64,000 nucleotides of DNA from Dyella sp. GSA-30 (GCF_027924605.1 NZ_AP027042.1:4193524-4257523), one strand, 5' to 3'; positions 11,774 through 20,563 are shown, counted from the first letter of the stretch. The notes: generated by a model not told the origin, from the letters alone. Program-made: numbers and translations.

Positions 11774-12334
11774 ATGCTCAAATCCGGTGCCATTGGACTT
11801 ACTCTTTTTATCCTCCTGTCGGCAGGTTCATCGCTATGGGCCATAGCGCCCATAGCGATTGCCCAGGTAAGCCATGCCAGCGATATGGCGACGCACGGCG
11901 TCGGCAATGGCGACCGCCAGTTCCTGCAGCAGGCGGCTAACGATGGAGCCGCAGAAGTTTCACTTGCGCAATTGGCGCTCACGCAAGCCAGTGCGCAGCA
12001 GACAAGGCAATTGGCCCAGCAACTGCTGGATGACCATATGCAGATCGATCGTGAACTGGTCACGCTGGCCAATCTCAAACAGGACGCCGAACCAGCCAAA
12101 CCGCCGGCGACGGCCAACGATACACAGCAGCAACTGGAAGGCCTGCACGGCAACGATTTCGATCGCGCCTATGTCGACGACATGGTGCAGTCGCACCAGC
12201 GCGCAGTAGAGCTGTTCGCGAAAACGGCGCGCAACAGCACCGATCCCGATATCAGACACTTTGCGCAAACCAAGCTACCGATCCTGCAGCACCATCTGGC
12301 ACTGGCACGCGAGCTTGCCGATCATGACCGCTGA
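11774..12334 (+). CDS. DUF4142 family exported protein
   Basis: A 186-residue protein with an N-terminal signal or anchor ('SGAIGLTLFILLSAGSSLWA') followed by a ferritin-like four-helix DUF4142 domain: 'DRQFLQQAANDGAAEVSLAQLAL', shown here in part, 'QLAQQLLDDHMQID', and 'YVDDMVQSHQRAVELF'. DUF4142 proteins are common periplasmic proteins in stress-related contexts; the function is not established. An excellent ribosome site (AAAGGAGATG) precedes the start. It probably forms a transcription unit with the KGG gene upstream and the proline-rich gene downstream. Confidence 0.85.
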   Translation: MLKSGAIGLTLFILLSAGSSLWAIAPIAIAQVSHASDMATHGVGNGDRQFLQQAANDGAAEVSLAQLALTQASAQQTRQLAQQLLDDHMQIDRELVTLANLKQDAEPAKPPATANDTQQQLEGLHGNDFDRAYVDDMVQSHQRAVELFAKTARNSTDPDIRHFAQTKLPILQHHLALARELADHDR

Positions 12335-12380
12335 GATAGCTGCTGTCAGTGGTGCTCACTCATGCCATGAGGCGCACTGC

Positions 12381-12602
12381 ATGCTCACGAATGCACATCT
12401 TCCCAACGAAATTCCACCGCCCAGCCCACCAATGCCACCACCGCCGAACGTACCGCCAGAACCGGGCCCTGCGCCTGGCCCGCCACATCCTGAATTACCG
12501 CCTGAGGTTCCACCCGGCGCACCGCCGGAAACGCCACCGCCGTCCGAGCCGCCCATGCCAAACCCGGGCGAACCGCCGCCGGTGGGCGATCCGGTGCACT
12601 GA
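12381..12602 (+). CDS. Small proline-rich protein
   Basis: A 73-residue protein from the ATG at 12381 (MLTNAHLPNEI), dominated by Pro, Glu and Gly: 'PPMPPPPNVPPEPGPAPG' followed by 'PPEVPPGAPPETPPPSEPP'. An alternative ATG at 12324 would overlap the end of the DUF4142 gene and add 19 residues. No domain is recognisable. The Pro/Glu periodicity looks selected and not random, and EpmA-modified EF-P (encoded nearby) would be needed to translate the proline runs efficiently. Moderate confidence that it is expressed. Confidence 0.5.
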   Translation: MLTNAHLPNEIPPPSPPMPPPPNVPPEPGPAPGPPHPELPPEVPPGAPPETPPPSEPPMPNPGEPPPVGDPVH

Positions 12603-12939
12603 ATCGATGAGGTCAAACCATCGCCATGCCATCATCAAATAATGAACAGGCACGCTGTCTGCAAACCCTGCGCGAACGGCTGCAGAACGATACGGATGTT
12701 CGTGGCCGATCAAGGACATTGAGAATCGGCTGGATGTTGAGTATGGCGAGACGGATATTCCTCGTTAGGATTAAAAGCCCCCCTCACCCCAGCCCTCTCC
12801 CCCGGCAAAGCCAGGGGAGAGGGGGCTGACTGAGGCAGGCTTCAACGTTGCGTGTATTTGGCTCCCTCTCCCCTGGCTTTGCCGGGGGAGAGGGCTGGGG
12901 TGAGGGGGCGCAAGAGGCGATGCGAAGCGAGCCTGCTAC
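12603..12939. other. Gene-free stretch of ~340 bases holding repeat copy 2
   Basis: No convincing gene is present. The right half is the inverted repeat and its 26-base tail; the left part (12603-12770) shows no clear signal. It separates the proline-rich gene from the convergent receiver-like gene. Confidence 0.6.
12773..12933. repeat. Large inverted repeat, copy 2 of 4, with distal tail
   Basis: Arms at about 12773-12826 and 12862-12912 are reverse complements with the shared CTCACCCC/CTCTCCCC core. The right arm is followed by a tail (12908-12933, CGCAAGAGGCGATGCGAAGC then GAGCCT) that recurs after copy 3 (28801-28826) and, in reverse orientation, before copy 4 (46989-47014). The repeat unit is therefore longer than the palindrome. 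Confidence 0.85.
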
Positions 12940-13362
12940 TTACTCAACAGTACCTTCATTCCCTTCCCGCTCCATCAACAACCAGCGGCAATGCAGCGGC
13001 TCCAACATGCGAATCAGTGTCCTGGGTGCAAACGGCTTGAGCATCCCCGTGGCATTCACCACCCGCAGCTGAGTAAACGCCTGCAACTCGCCATCGTGTT
13101 CGAAGGTAACGATCACCGGTAGCGGATGTGGCGGAACGGCGTCCCTCCAAGGGGCAAGTCGCTTCCATGCGTCACTTTCGACGATTGCTATCGCGACCGA
13201 AAGCGTCTCCTCCTTCGACAGCGTGTCGATAAGCGCGTCCGCCGTGTCGTAACGCACGATGGGATTGCGCATGCCGGCGCTTCGAAGGCTGGTCTCGATG
13301 ATATCGGCATCGGACACCCCCGATTGCACCAATGCGATGATGGGTAAGGATGTGTCAAACAT
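12940..13362 (-). CDS. Response-regulator-receiver-like protein, probably degenerate
   Basis: A protein of 140 residues from the ATG at 13362 (MFDTSLPIIALVQSG). The pattern of strands and helices resembles a CheY-like receiver: 'PIIALVQSGVSDADIIETSL' at the N terminus, a central strand 'VAIAIVESDAW', and 'GMLKPFAPRTLIRML' near the end, where the Lys-Pro pair matches the conserved receiver lysine. The usual acidic pair after strand 1 is missing (QSG), so phosphorylation is doubtful. It is a stand-alone domain with no output. An alternative start is at 13380. Its stop lies just beside the tail of repeat copy 2. Confidence 0.55.
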   Translation of the reverse strand: MFDTSLPIIALVQSGVSDADIIETSLRSAGMRNPIVRYDTADALIDTLSKEETLSVAIAIVESDAWKRLAPWRDAVPPHPLPVIVTFEHDGELQAFTQLRVVNATGMLKPFAPRTLIRMLEPLHCRWLLMEREGNEGTVE

Positions 13363-13380
13363 CGTGTGTGCTGGCTGCAT

Positions 13381-13533
13381 CTAAATAACGCGCAGCAACA
13401 GCAGGACCAGCACGATGATCAACACCAGGCCCAGACCCCCACTGGGGTAGTAACCCCATCCTCGACTATACGGCCAGGCCGGAACCGCACCGATCAGCAG
13501 AACTATAAGCACGATCAACAGAATCAGTGACAT
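13381..13533 (-). CDS. DUF3309 family small membrane protein
   Basis: A 50-residue reading frame starting MSLILLIVLIVLLIGAVPAW and ending in a second hydrophobic stretch 'LGLVLIIVLVLLLLRVI', with 'YSRGWGYYPSGG' between them. This two-helix plan with the central aromatic/glycine stretch is characteristic of DUF3309 proteins, which are common in proteobacteria and of unknown function. GGAGACGAAG precedes the start and supplies a ribosome site. The gene abuts the receiver-like gene and may be co-transcribed with it. Confidence 0.8.
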   Translation of the reverse strand: MSLILLIVLIVLLIGAVPAWPYSRGWGYYPSGGLGLVLIIVLVLLLLRVI

Positions 13534-13713
13534 CTTCGTCTCCTTCGGCGGGAATGCAGGATGAGTTGCACAAAAAGCAGCGGTGCTGCTGTGCTTTCAC
13601 CATGCGGCCTCTGCCGTCAACGAGGTGTCCAAGTTCCGCGTTCAGTTCGTCACACCGTGTGATGCAAATGACAAAGCATCGCGCCAGCTTCACCTAGGAA
13701 ACTATCGGCTGAA

Positions 13714-14673
13714 TCAAACATGCTCAGGGAAAGAAAGTTTCGATAAATCCTGATGCAGCTTGTCGAAACCTTCCCATGGATCTTTACGCAAACGCGCAAG
13801 CCGCTTGGGCAAGGAACGAATGTCGAATTGAGCACCGCTCTTGATCTTGCCTAGCTCCTCCCAGCGCAGCGGAACGGCCACCGGCGCGCCTGGGCGAGCG
13901 CGCAGGGAATACGATGCGATGCTGGTAGCGCCACGCGCATTGCGAAGGTAGTCCAGAAAAATCAGACCGCGACGTTTGTTCTTGTTCGCTACGGCAATGA
14001 ACTCATCCGGATAGGTCTTGGCCAGCGTATCGGCAAAACTGCGCGCGAACTGCTTGACCGCGTCCCAGGCGCAAGCCGGCTTCAGCGGCACGACCACATG
14101 CAATCCCTTGCCTCCCGTTGTCCGCACGAAGGATGTCAGACCCAGCTTGCCCAGCAGCAAGCGCACACAACGAGCACCTTGCACAACACGTGGCCATTCG
14201 ACATCAGCCGCCGGATCGAGATCGAAAATCAGCTGCGTCGCATGCTCCGAATCCTTTACTGTCGATCCCCACGGATGAAATTCGATCGCACCGAACTGCA
14301 CCATCTCGATGACTGCCTCGGCGCTATCTGGATAGAGATAATCTCCGGATCCCCCGGACTCCTCCTTCAGGCGAGCACTCGGCGTGTGCTTGAGTCCATC
14401 GATGATGTGCTTCTGAAAGAAACACCCTTCGCCCACACCCGAGGGACAACGGATCACCGACATGGGCCGGCCTTGGATACCTGGCAGAAACTGCGCCATC
14501 ACCGCGCGGTAATAGTCGGCTACATCCTGTTTGGAGATCCCTTCGCCAGGAAAAACCTCCCGTTCCGGATGAGTAATAGTGACCCTATCCTTGGCAGCGC
14601 TTCGTTTTTTCGTCGCAGCTGTCTTGCTTGAGCGCGAGACCTTTTTGGCGGAAACGAGCTTTGCTTGCACCAT
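13714..14673 (-). CDS. Stand-alone LigD-type DNA primase-polymerase (NHEJ polymerase domain)
   Basis: A 319-residue protein made of a basic, Lys/Ala-rich N-terminal stretch (to about residue 28) and a full LigD polymerase domain of the archaeo-eukaryotic primase superfamily. Key features are 'THPEREVFPGEGISKQDVADYY', cited here as its core 'ITHPEREVFP', the catalytic 'LIFDLDPAAD' (metal-binding Asp pair), and 'RTTGGKGLHVVVPL' (nucleotide-binding His). In pseudomonads this domain is the C-terminal third of LigD, after nuclease and ligase domains. Here no ligase, nuclease or Ku gene is adjacent, and a short intergenic gap follows the next gene upstream, so the protein appears to be a natural separate polymerase. 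Confidence 0.88.
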   Translation of the reverse strand: MVQAKLVSAKKVSRSSKTAATKKRSAAKDRVTITHPEREVFPGEGISKQDVADYYRAVMAQFLPGIQGRPMSVIRCPSGVGEGCFFQKHIIDGLKHTPSARLKEESGGSGDYLYPDSAEAVIEMVQFGAIEFHPWGSTVKDSEHATQLIFDLDPAADVEWPRVVQGARCVRLLLGKLGLTSFVRTTGGKGLHVVVPLKPACAWDAVKQFARSFADTLAKTYPDEFIAVANKNKRRGLIFLDYLRNARGATSIASYSLRARPGAPVAVPLRWEELGKIKSGAQFDIRSLPKRLARLRKDPWEGFDKLHQDLSKLSFPEHV

Positions 14674-14726
14674 CGCGGTATTCCCCGTTCATGGATAGCT
14701 TTGCCCCCCGCTTAATATGGTGACGC

Positions 14727-15614
14727 TTAATGGAACTCCGCCGCGATGACACCCTGGATCAGCGTCTTGCAATGCCCACCGATCCACGGTGTCTGCCCGC
14801 GATAATGCACCGTAAGCATGCCGTTGCGCTCCAGCTTGGTGCCCTGTCGCGCGATGTACGACTCCTGGCCTGCCGCCACACCCATCATGCCGTTGACTTC
14901 CAGCACCCAGGCAATGCAGCCATTGGCGCTACCGGTGACGGGGTCTTCCATCAATGAACCCTGCTCCACCAGGAAGACGCGCACTTCGATATCGGCCGAT
15001 ACACCTTGTCGATGCATTCCGAATATCGCAACGCCGTGTATGTCGGCTTTATGCAGCAATGTGTGCAATGCAGCTACATCAGGCACCACATCCAGGCAGG
15101 CTTGTGCGTCGGCCAGGCCAACCACCAGCCAGCGATTGCCCATGTCCACCCGCGCCGGCATCAACTGTATATGCCAGGCATCGGTTCTAAGCGCGGCGGC
15201 CAACAAAGGCCGCAATACCTCGTCGAAGGCATCGATCTGCACAGGCGGAGTCTGGAATGCGAGCTGCCCGTCATCGCCGATCTCGATCTGCACCAGGCCG
15301 ATACCGCAATGCTGCACGAGCCGTCCCGGCGTTCGCGGCTGCAAGCCCGCCTCCAGCAATGCGTGGGCGGTGCCCAGCGTCGGATGCCCGGCAAACACGA
15401 ACTCCCGGTCGGTCGTGAAGATGCGCACGGAATAGTCCGCGCCCGGCACCGCCGCGGGCAATACGAACGTGGTCTCGGAAAGGTTGGTCCAGCGCGCGAT
15501 CGCCTGCATCGCTTCGTCGCTCAGCCCCTCCGCATCCAGCACCACGGCCAGGGGATTCCCCTTGAAAGGCGTATTGGTGAAGACATCGACTTGCTTGAAT
15601 GGACGCTGTGGCAT
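14727..15614 (-). CDS. PhzF family isomerase/epimerase
   Basis: A 295-residue PhzF-like protein with the diaminopimelate-epimerase fold. It begins 'FKQVDVFTNTPFKGNPLAVVLDAEGL' (core 'VFTNTPFKGNPLAVV'), has the conserved Glu in 'NLSETTFVLP', 'FAGHPTLGTAHALLE' and 'SLMEDPVTGSANGCIAWVL'. These are the family's active-site elements; the family includes phenazine-pathway PhzF, but most members act on unknown substrates and there are no phenazine genes here. The start at 15614 (MPQRPFKQVDV) is chosen by family alignment; the frame remains open for 40 more residues. Confidence 0.9.
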   Translation of the reverse strand: MPQRPFKQVDVFTNTPFKGNPLAVVLDAEGLSDEAMQAIARWTNLSETTFVLPAAVPGADYSVRIFTTDREFVFAGHPTLGTAHALLEAGLQPRTPGRLVQHCGIGLVQIEIGDDGQLAFQTPPVQIDAFDEVLRPLLAAALRTDAWHIQLMPARVDMGNRWLVVGLADAQACLDVVPDVAALHTLLHKADIHGVAIFGMHRQGVSADIEVRVFLVEQGSLMEDPVTGSANGCIAWVLEVNGMMGVAAGQESYIARQGTKLERNGMLTVHYRGQTPWIGGHCKTLIQGVIAAEFH

Positions 15615-15737
15615 GGCACGGCCAATGGGTAGTCTGGCGCCCAGTCTATAAGAACAGCCAGGGCCAGAAAGCAGCCCGTTGCACCGGACCCAAAGCTGCC
15701 GCATAGTCTTGCGGCCTGAGGATGGGGGATCCAAAGC

Positions 15738-17648
15738 ATGTTGGCATGGGTATGGCTAGGCTTCGCGCTGGGCGCGGGCTCGCAGACAGCTGTTGTCGCC
15801 GATGACGTCACGAAGGGCTTGTTGCAGCGGGCGCAGTACGAACAGGTAAAGATTTCACCCGATGGCCAATACCTGGCCATCGCACATCACGAAGAACACG
15901 GCACGACCGTGACCGTGCTCGATCGCAAGTCATTGGAACAGGTCACCCAGATCGATCCTGGCGATCGCGGTGAAGTCACGTCGCTGGCATGGCTCGGCTC
16001 CGAGCAGGTGCTGGTCGCGGCCAATCGCCGCGACGGTACGTATGCCGCACCCGCGGTCGCTCCCGAGTTGTTTCTGCTCAATATCCACGAGAAGCATGCC
16101 AAGCCGCTGCCGGACAATTTTTCAGGTGTGATCGAAGGCGACGATCGCCATATCCTGGTAACGCGTTGCAAGTTTGTAGACAACAAGTGTCTTTCCGAAC
16201 TGTTCAAGCTCGATACTCAACACCTTACCAGCCGCGGCGAATCGGTCACTGTCGCGCCGGTGGAAGGCGCCGAGTTTCTTATCGATCACGCCGGGCAACC
16301 CCGCTTTACCTGGGCGGTAGACGAAGACGGCATAGAAAAAGCCTACGTGCGCGACAGCAAGGGCGAATGGCAGCTGATCAACGACAGCAAGAGCAGCCAC
16401 ATTTATATCGAACCCAAGGGCATCAGCCGCGACAACAAATTCGCGTTTCTGATCACCGAGCAGAAGTCCGGCCCGGACGTGCTGCAGCGCTACGACTTTG
16501 CCGACAATACGCGCCAGGACCTGTTGCACGACACGACGTCCGATCCCCTTGGCGTGATCTTCAGTCTCGACCAGTTGGAACCGATCGGCGCTACCTTCGG
16601 TCCCGGGCGGCCGACGCCTCGCTATTTCAATGGAAACGACGCCGACGCGCAGTGGCGCCGAGCCCTTGGGGCAACGTTCGCCGACAGCCTTCCGGTCGTC
16701 ATCAGCGCCAGCGCCGACGGCAACCTGTTGATCGTCGAGACGTCCAGCGATCGCGACCCCGGCTCGTTCTACCTGTTCGACAAGCAGGCTCGCAAAGCAC
16801 AGCTGTTGTTTCATGCAAAGCCCTGGCTGGACTTGAACAAGCAGCTGGCGACCGAGTCATTTTCGGTCAAGGCCCGCGACGGGCTCGTGCTCAACGGATT
16901 CATGACGCTACCTGCGCAGACGAATCATCTGCCTCCGATGGTCGTGATGGTGCACGGTGGCCCGTTCTACGTCCGCGACGATTGGGATTACAACACCGAA
17001 ACGCAGCTGCTCGCCCAGCATGGCTACGCCGTACTGCGGATCAATTACCGTGGCTCGAGCGGCTTCGGGCGCGATTTCATGGAGCGCGGCTATCGCCAGT
17101 GGGGCGCGGCGATGCAGGACGACGTCACCGATGCCACGCATTGGGCCATCGATAACGGTCTGGTCGACGGCAAACGCGTGTGCATCTACGGCGGCAGCTA
17201 CGGCGGCTATGCCGCGTTGATGGGCGCTGCCCGCGAATCGCAGCTGTATCGTTGCGTCATCGGTATGGCAGGTGTCTACGATCTTAATCGCATGTACACC
17301 TGGGGCGACATCCATCGCAATCACTACGGCATGCTCTATCTCAAGACTGTCCTGGGTCAGGACAAAGCACAGCTGGCTTCACGCTCTCCGGTCGAACTGG
17401 CGTCGTCAATCACCGTTCCGGTGTTGCTGGCACATGGGACGCTCGACGGCCGCGTCCCGATTCAACATGCTCAAGCCATGCGCGATGCCTTGCGCAAGGC
17501 CGGCCATCCCCCGCTGTACTTCGAGTACACATGGGAGGGCCACGGCCTTTTCGACGACGATCATCGCAAGGATTTCTACACACGCATGCTGCAATTTCTG
17601 GACGCGAACATCGGCGATGCGTCGGGCAACCCGGTCGCCTCGCATTGA
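15738..17648 (+). CDS. S9 family prolyl-oligopeptidase-type peptidase, exported
   Basis: A 636-residue protein. A short hydrophobic N terminus ('LAWVWLGFALGAGSQTAVVA') suggests export to the periplasm. A beta-propeller-like region follows ('ISPDGQYLAIAHHEEHGT') and the C-terminal alpha/beta-hydrolase domain carries the triad: Ser in 'YGGSYGGYAALMG', Asp in 'LLAHGTLDGRVP' and His in 'TWEGHGLFDDDHR'. The 'VMVHGGPF' oxyanion-hole strand is present. It is most like acylaminoacyl-peptidase/dipeptidyl-peptidase IV-type S9C enzymes. It probably degrades peptides; exact specificity is unknown. Confidence 0.9.
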   Translation: MLAWVWLGFALGAGSQTAVVADDVTKGLLQRAQYEQVKISPDGQYLAIAHHEEHGTTVTVLDRKSLEQVTQIDPGDRGEVTSLAWLGSEQVLVAANRRDGTYAAPAVAPELFLLNIHEKHAKPLPDNFSGVIEGDDRHILVTRCKFVDNKCLSELFKLDTQHLTSRGESVTVAPVEGAEFLIDHAGQPRFTWAVDEDGIEKAYVRDSKGEWQLINDSKSSHIYIEPKGISRDNKFAFLITEQKSGPDVLQRYDFADNTRQDLLHDTTSDPLGVIFSLDQLEPIGATFGPGRPTPRYFNGNDADAQWRRALGATFADSLPVVISASADGNLLIVETSSDRDPGSFYLFDKQARKAQLLFHAKPWLDLNKQLATESFSVKARDGLVLNGFMTLPAQTNHLPPMVVMVHGGPFYVRDDWDYNTETQLLAQHGYAVLRINYRGSSGFGRDFMERGYRQWGAAMQDDVTDATHWAIDNGLVDGKRVCIYGGSYGGYAALMGAARESQLYRCVIGMAGVYDLNRMYTWGDIHRNHYGMLYLKTVLGQDKAQLASRSPVELASSITVPVLLAHGTLDGRVPIQHAQAMRDALRKAGHPPLYFEYTWEGHGLFDDDHRKDFYTRMLQFLDANIGDASGNPVASH

Positions 17649-17652
17649 GCGT

Positions 17653-17683
17653 GACGGGAGGCTGACAGCGGTCAGTCTCCCGC
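17653..17683. terminator. Hairpin at convergent gene ends
   Basis: CGGGAGGCTGAC and GTCAGTCTCCCG pair with one mismatch around a 4-5 base loop, directly after the S9 peptidase stop and covering the stop codon of the opposing cyclase gene. Likely a shared terminator. Confidence 0.55.
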
Positions 17684-18610
17684 CACGATCCGGTCCCGGC
17701 CCTTCTGCTTGGCTTGATACAAACGGCGGTCGACGGTTTCGATAAACGCGTGCATGATGTCGTCGTGGCATGGAATGATCGTGCTGACGCCGATGCTTGC
17801 GGTCAGCACCTGGTCGACCTGCGACTCTTCATGCGGGATCTGCGCCGTGGCGAGCATCTCCCGGCAACGCTCGGCGATTTTCATCGCCGATTTCGCATTG
17901 GTCTCGGGGAGAATGAACACAAACTCCTCACCGCCGAAGCGCGCGAGGAAATCGCGTGCCCGGGTTCCCACCTCGCTCAGGATGGCGGCGACCTGCTTAA
18001 GGCAGCTGTCGCCCTGCAAATGACCGTAGTGATCGTTGTACTGCTTGAAGTAATCGATATCGAGCATGATCAGCGACATCGGCTGCTTGTTGCGCCGTGC
18101 ATTGCCCCATTCCACATCCATGATGAAATCGAAGCGACGCCGGTTGGCCACGCCGGTAAGGCCGTCCTTGAAGGACATTTCCTCCAACTCACGCTGCAGC
18201 AATACGAGCTGTTCTTCGGTCTTCTTTCGCTCGCTGATATCGAACATGAAGCCGATCAGGGAATCCACCGACCCGTCCTCCTTGCGTACCACATGGACCA
18301 CGTCGCGAATCCATACGTAGTCGCCGCCGCGCGTCAATGCGCGATAGTCGGCCTCATGATCGACGCCGGCAATCGATTGCGCGACGCAGAAATCCACGAC
18401 CCGCTGGCGATCTTCCTCATGGATACGCGAGGCCCAGTCGTCCACGGTCATCCAGCTGGCCGGGTCCCAACCGAGCAGATCGCCGATCTGCGGGCCGATA
18501 TAGGCAAAACGCATCGTCGCCCAGTCGATTTTCCAGGGGATCGCGCGGGTCGATTCCAGCAGGGTTTTATAAACGGCACCGTCCGTGGCCAGATTGTCGA
18601 TCTCGGACAT
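17672..18610 (-). CDS. PAS-GGDEF diguanylate cyclase
   Basis: A 312-residue cytosolic protein. A PAS3-type sensor (about residues 20-130, 'GPQIGDLLGWDPASWMTVDD', 'ISERKKTEEQL') is joined to a GGDEF domain ('FKDGLTGVANRRRFD', 'ARFGGEEFVFIL'). The active site is GGEEF. The inhibitory I-site RxxD is present as RARD five residues before GGEEF, so product inhibition by c-di-GMP is expected. The start at 18610 (MSEIDNLATD) lies 8 bases after the stop of the TIM-barrel gene, suggesting one transcript. I cannot name the PAS ligand. Confidence 0.9.
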   Translation of the reverse strand: MSEIDNLATDGAVYKTLLESTRAIPWKIDWATMRFAYIGPQIGDLLGWDPASWMTVDDWASRIHEEDRQRVVDFCVAQSIAGVDHEADYRALTRGGDYVWIRDVVHVVRKEDGSVDSLIGFMFDISERKKTEEQLVLLQRELEEMSFKDGLTGVANRRRFDFIMDVEWGNARRNKQPMSLIMLDIDYFKQYNDHYGHLQGDSCLKQVAAILSEVGTRARDFLARFGGEEFVFILPETNAKSAMKIAERCREMLATAQIPHEESQVDQVLTASIGVSTIIPCHDDIMHAFIETVDRRLYQAKQKGRDRIVAGD

Positions 18611-18618
18611 CGTAAACC

Positions 18619-19977
18619 TCAGAGCGAAGCAAGCGGCGAGTCTTCGCCACGGGTATCGAGCGCCGGATCGAAGGACCAACGGCAGTTCACCGCCGCGCGC
18701 GCCAGCAGTTCCAGCAGGTGAGTTGGCTCGTCATAGACGATACGGATACCAGACCGCAGGTCTTCGCGCATCAACCGAATCATTTCCTGGGTCAACGCCA
18801 GCGGAAAGACCTCGGCCGGACGCCCGGTAACTTCGGCCAGACGCCCGGCAATCACCGGCGGGTCGCTGACCACAGGGCAAACCCGGTAGCTGTAGCCGGC
18901 ACGGCCGATCGCTTCGGGCGGCAGGTCCATGAATTGCCCGGGGATCTGCGCAAAGCTGCTAAGTGACAATCGGTAGGCATTGCTGCCCAAAATCGGCAGA
19001 TCCTCGGGTACCGGTCCCTCCTCGTCCAGCACCTGCAGGCGGGTCGCCAGCGATAGCAGCTGATCGACCTGATAGGCCTGCTGCATATGCGGATTGCCGA
19101 CACGGATCAGATTGGCGATCAGTTCGCCCAACGACGCATGGCCTATCATCGCCGCCCGCTTGGGCAGACCGCCCCATGCCCCATCCGCCCCGTTGAGCAG
19201 GGCTTCCATCACAGCCGCATTTTCGAAGCCGGCGCCGGAATGCAGGTGCACCAGCAGCTTCAACGGCGGCGGCAGGAAGCTGCGCGCGATCTTCACAAAT
19301 GCGCCGACTTGAAACGGCAAAAAAGTGCCGCGATCGTCCTCGAACGTCACGCCTTCGATCGGTTGTTCGGCCAACAGGGCAAGCACGTCGCAAACGGCAT
19401 CCAGCGCGCTGGTAAAAGCATCGCAGCCGTCGACGATATTGATGAAAATCTTCGGCCGACCGCCATCGTCGCCGCGGATATGCTCGATCACCCAGGCGAT
19501 GCTGGCGACCAGGCTACGACGCAGAGCTTGCAGATCCTCAGGCGTCTTCACATAGGCTGTGCTTAGATAGATTTCCATGACGGTGTTGGGCACACCGTAC
19601 GACTGCAACTTGAGCAATGACGGATCGGGAGTGAACGTACCGTCCTGCGCGACCGCACCCACCGCCGTAAAAGCGAAGCAGCCGGTCATATCGATACCGT
19701 TGTTATGCAGGTACATCATGAAGTCGTCGTCGACTTCCAGATCGTCCGGCATGGCGTAATCGAGCGTTCCCAATGAAATGTGCTTGAAACCGAAGGCGCG
19801 CAATTTGGGGAGGATGGCCAGTTTGTCGGCCAGGGTCTGACCCACCCGCGAACCGACCGGGTTTTCCCGCAGGGAAAGGTCGATCAGATAAGGCTCGACC
19901 TGGCGCAGCTTCGCGATCTTGGCATTGGACTCGGCCAGGACGGCGTGAGCGTCCTGCAACGCTTGTGGTGACAGCAT
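18619..19977 (-). CDS. HMGL-like / DRE-TIM metallolyase family protein
   Basis: A 452-residue protein with a TIM barrel of the HMG-CoA lyase/pyruvate carboxyltransferase type: 'LIDLSLRENPVGSRVGQTLADKLAIL' (core 'IDLSLRENPVGSRVG' with the position of the DxR site altered to SLRE), 'FGFKHISLGT', 'VHLHSGAGFENAAVMEALLNGADG' (core 'LVHLHSGAGFENA', the HxH metal ligands) and 'GGLPKRAAMIGHASLGE'. Members cleave or form C-C bonds next to a carboxylate. The substrate is unclear and the C-terminal ~120 residues are not a domain I recognise. The start at 19977 (MLSPQALQDAH) was chosen because upstream residues look non-coding. Confidence 0.75.
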   Translation of the reverse strand: MLSPQALQDAHAVLAESNAKIAKLRQVEPYLIDLSLRENPVGSRVGQTLADKLAILPKLRAFGFKHISLGTLDYAMPDDLEVDDDFMMYLHNNGIDMTGCFAFTAVGAVAQDGTFTPDPSLLKLQSYGVPNTVMEIYLSTAYVKTPEDLQALRRSLVASIAWVIEHIRGDDGGRPKIFINIVDGCDAFTSALDAVCDVLALLAEQPIEGVTFEDDRGTFLPFQVGAFVKIARSFLPPPLKLLVHLHSGAGFENAAVMEALLNGADGAWGGLPKRAAMIGHASLGELIANLIRVGNPHMQQAYQVDQLLSLATRLQVLDEEGPVPEDLPILGSNAYRLSLSSFAQIPGQFMDLPPEAIGRAGYSYRVCPVVSDPPVIAGRLAEVTGRPAEVFPLALTQEMIRLMREDLRSGIRIVYDEPTHLLELLARAAVNCRWSFDPALDTRGEDSPLASL

Positions 19978-20164
19978 AGGATTTCCCGGTGCAAACGAAG
20001 CCCCCGCTCCGCTATCCACGATAAAGCAAGGTCCGTGCCCATCGGCCAAACTGGCGCCAAATTGTAAACTGGGCTCACCGGCGCGATACCGTTGGACCCG
20101 ACCGCGTAGGATTGACCATGAATAACCTACTATTCGCCCCCTGCCCTCACGAAGCGAGTGCTTG

Positions 20165-20563
20165 ATGCTCTGGGAAGAGAAGCATGGCGGCATCTGGTCC
20201 GTCGATCTGGATTACGGCGACACGCTGGTTTTTGTACGCCATGTCCCGACTGTCGACCTGATTGCCTATCTGTTCCGCCGCAGCGACGACGGCATGTACG
20301 TCGCGTCCGTGTGGCGAAAAACGCATTACCGCAAATGGCGACTGCCATTCTGGACCGCCGTGGAGCCCGCCGAAGCCTTTGCGACCGAGCACGAGGCCGA
20401 CATCTATCTCACCGAACTGATCGGCACGCTGGAAGCCGAAGAACAAAGCGCGCCGCAAGGCCACCGCTACGAAAGCGACGAGTTCGCACCCATGGAAGAG
20501 CAAGCCATCGAAGCGGATAACGTGGTTTATCTGTTCCCCAATGGATTCAGGCCTCGCCCTTGA
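20165..20563 (+). CDS. Hypothetical protein, 132 residues
   Basis: A soluble acidic protein starting MLWEEKHGGIWSVDLDYGD at the ATG at 20165. Alternating hydrophobic stretches ('TLVFVRHVPTVDLIAYLF', 'MYVASVWRKTHYRKWRLPFW') suggest a small alpha/beta domain. No motif or family is recognised. It is divergent from the TIM-barrel gene, with ~190 bases between the starts. Confidence 0.6.
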   Translation: MLWEEKHGGIWSVDLDYGDTLVFVRHVPTVDLIAYLFRRSDDGMYVASVWRKTHYRKWRLPFWTAVEPAEAFATEHEADIYLTELIGTLEAEEQSAPQGHRYESDEFAPMEEQAIEADNVVYLFPNGFRPRP

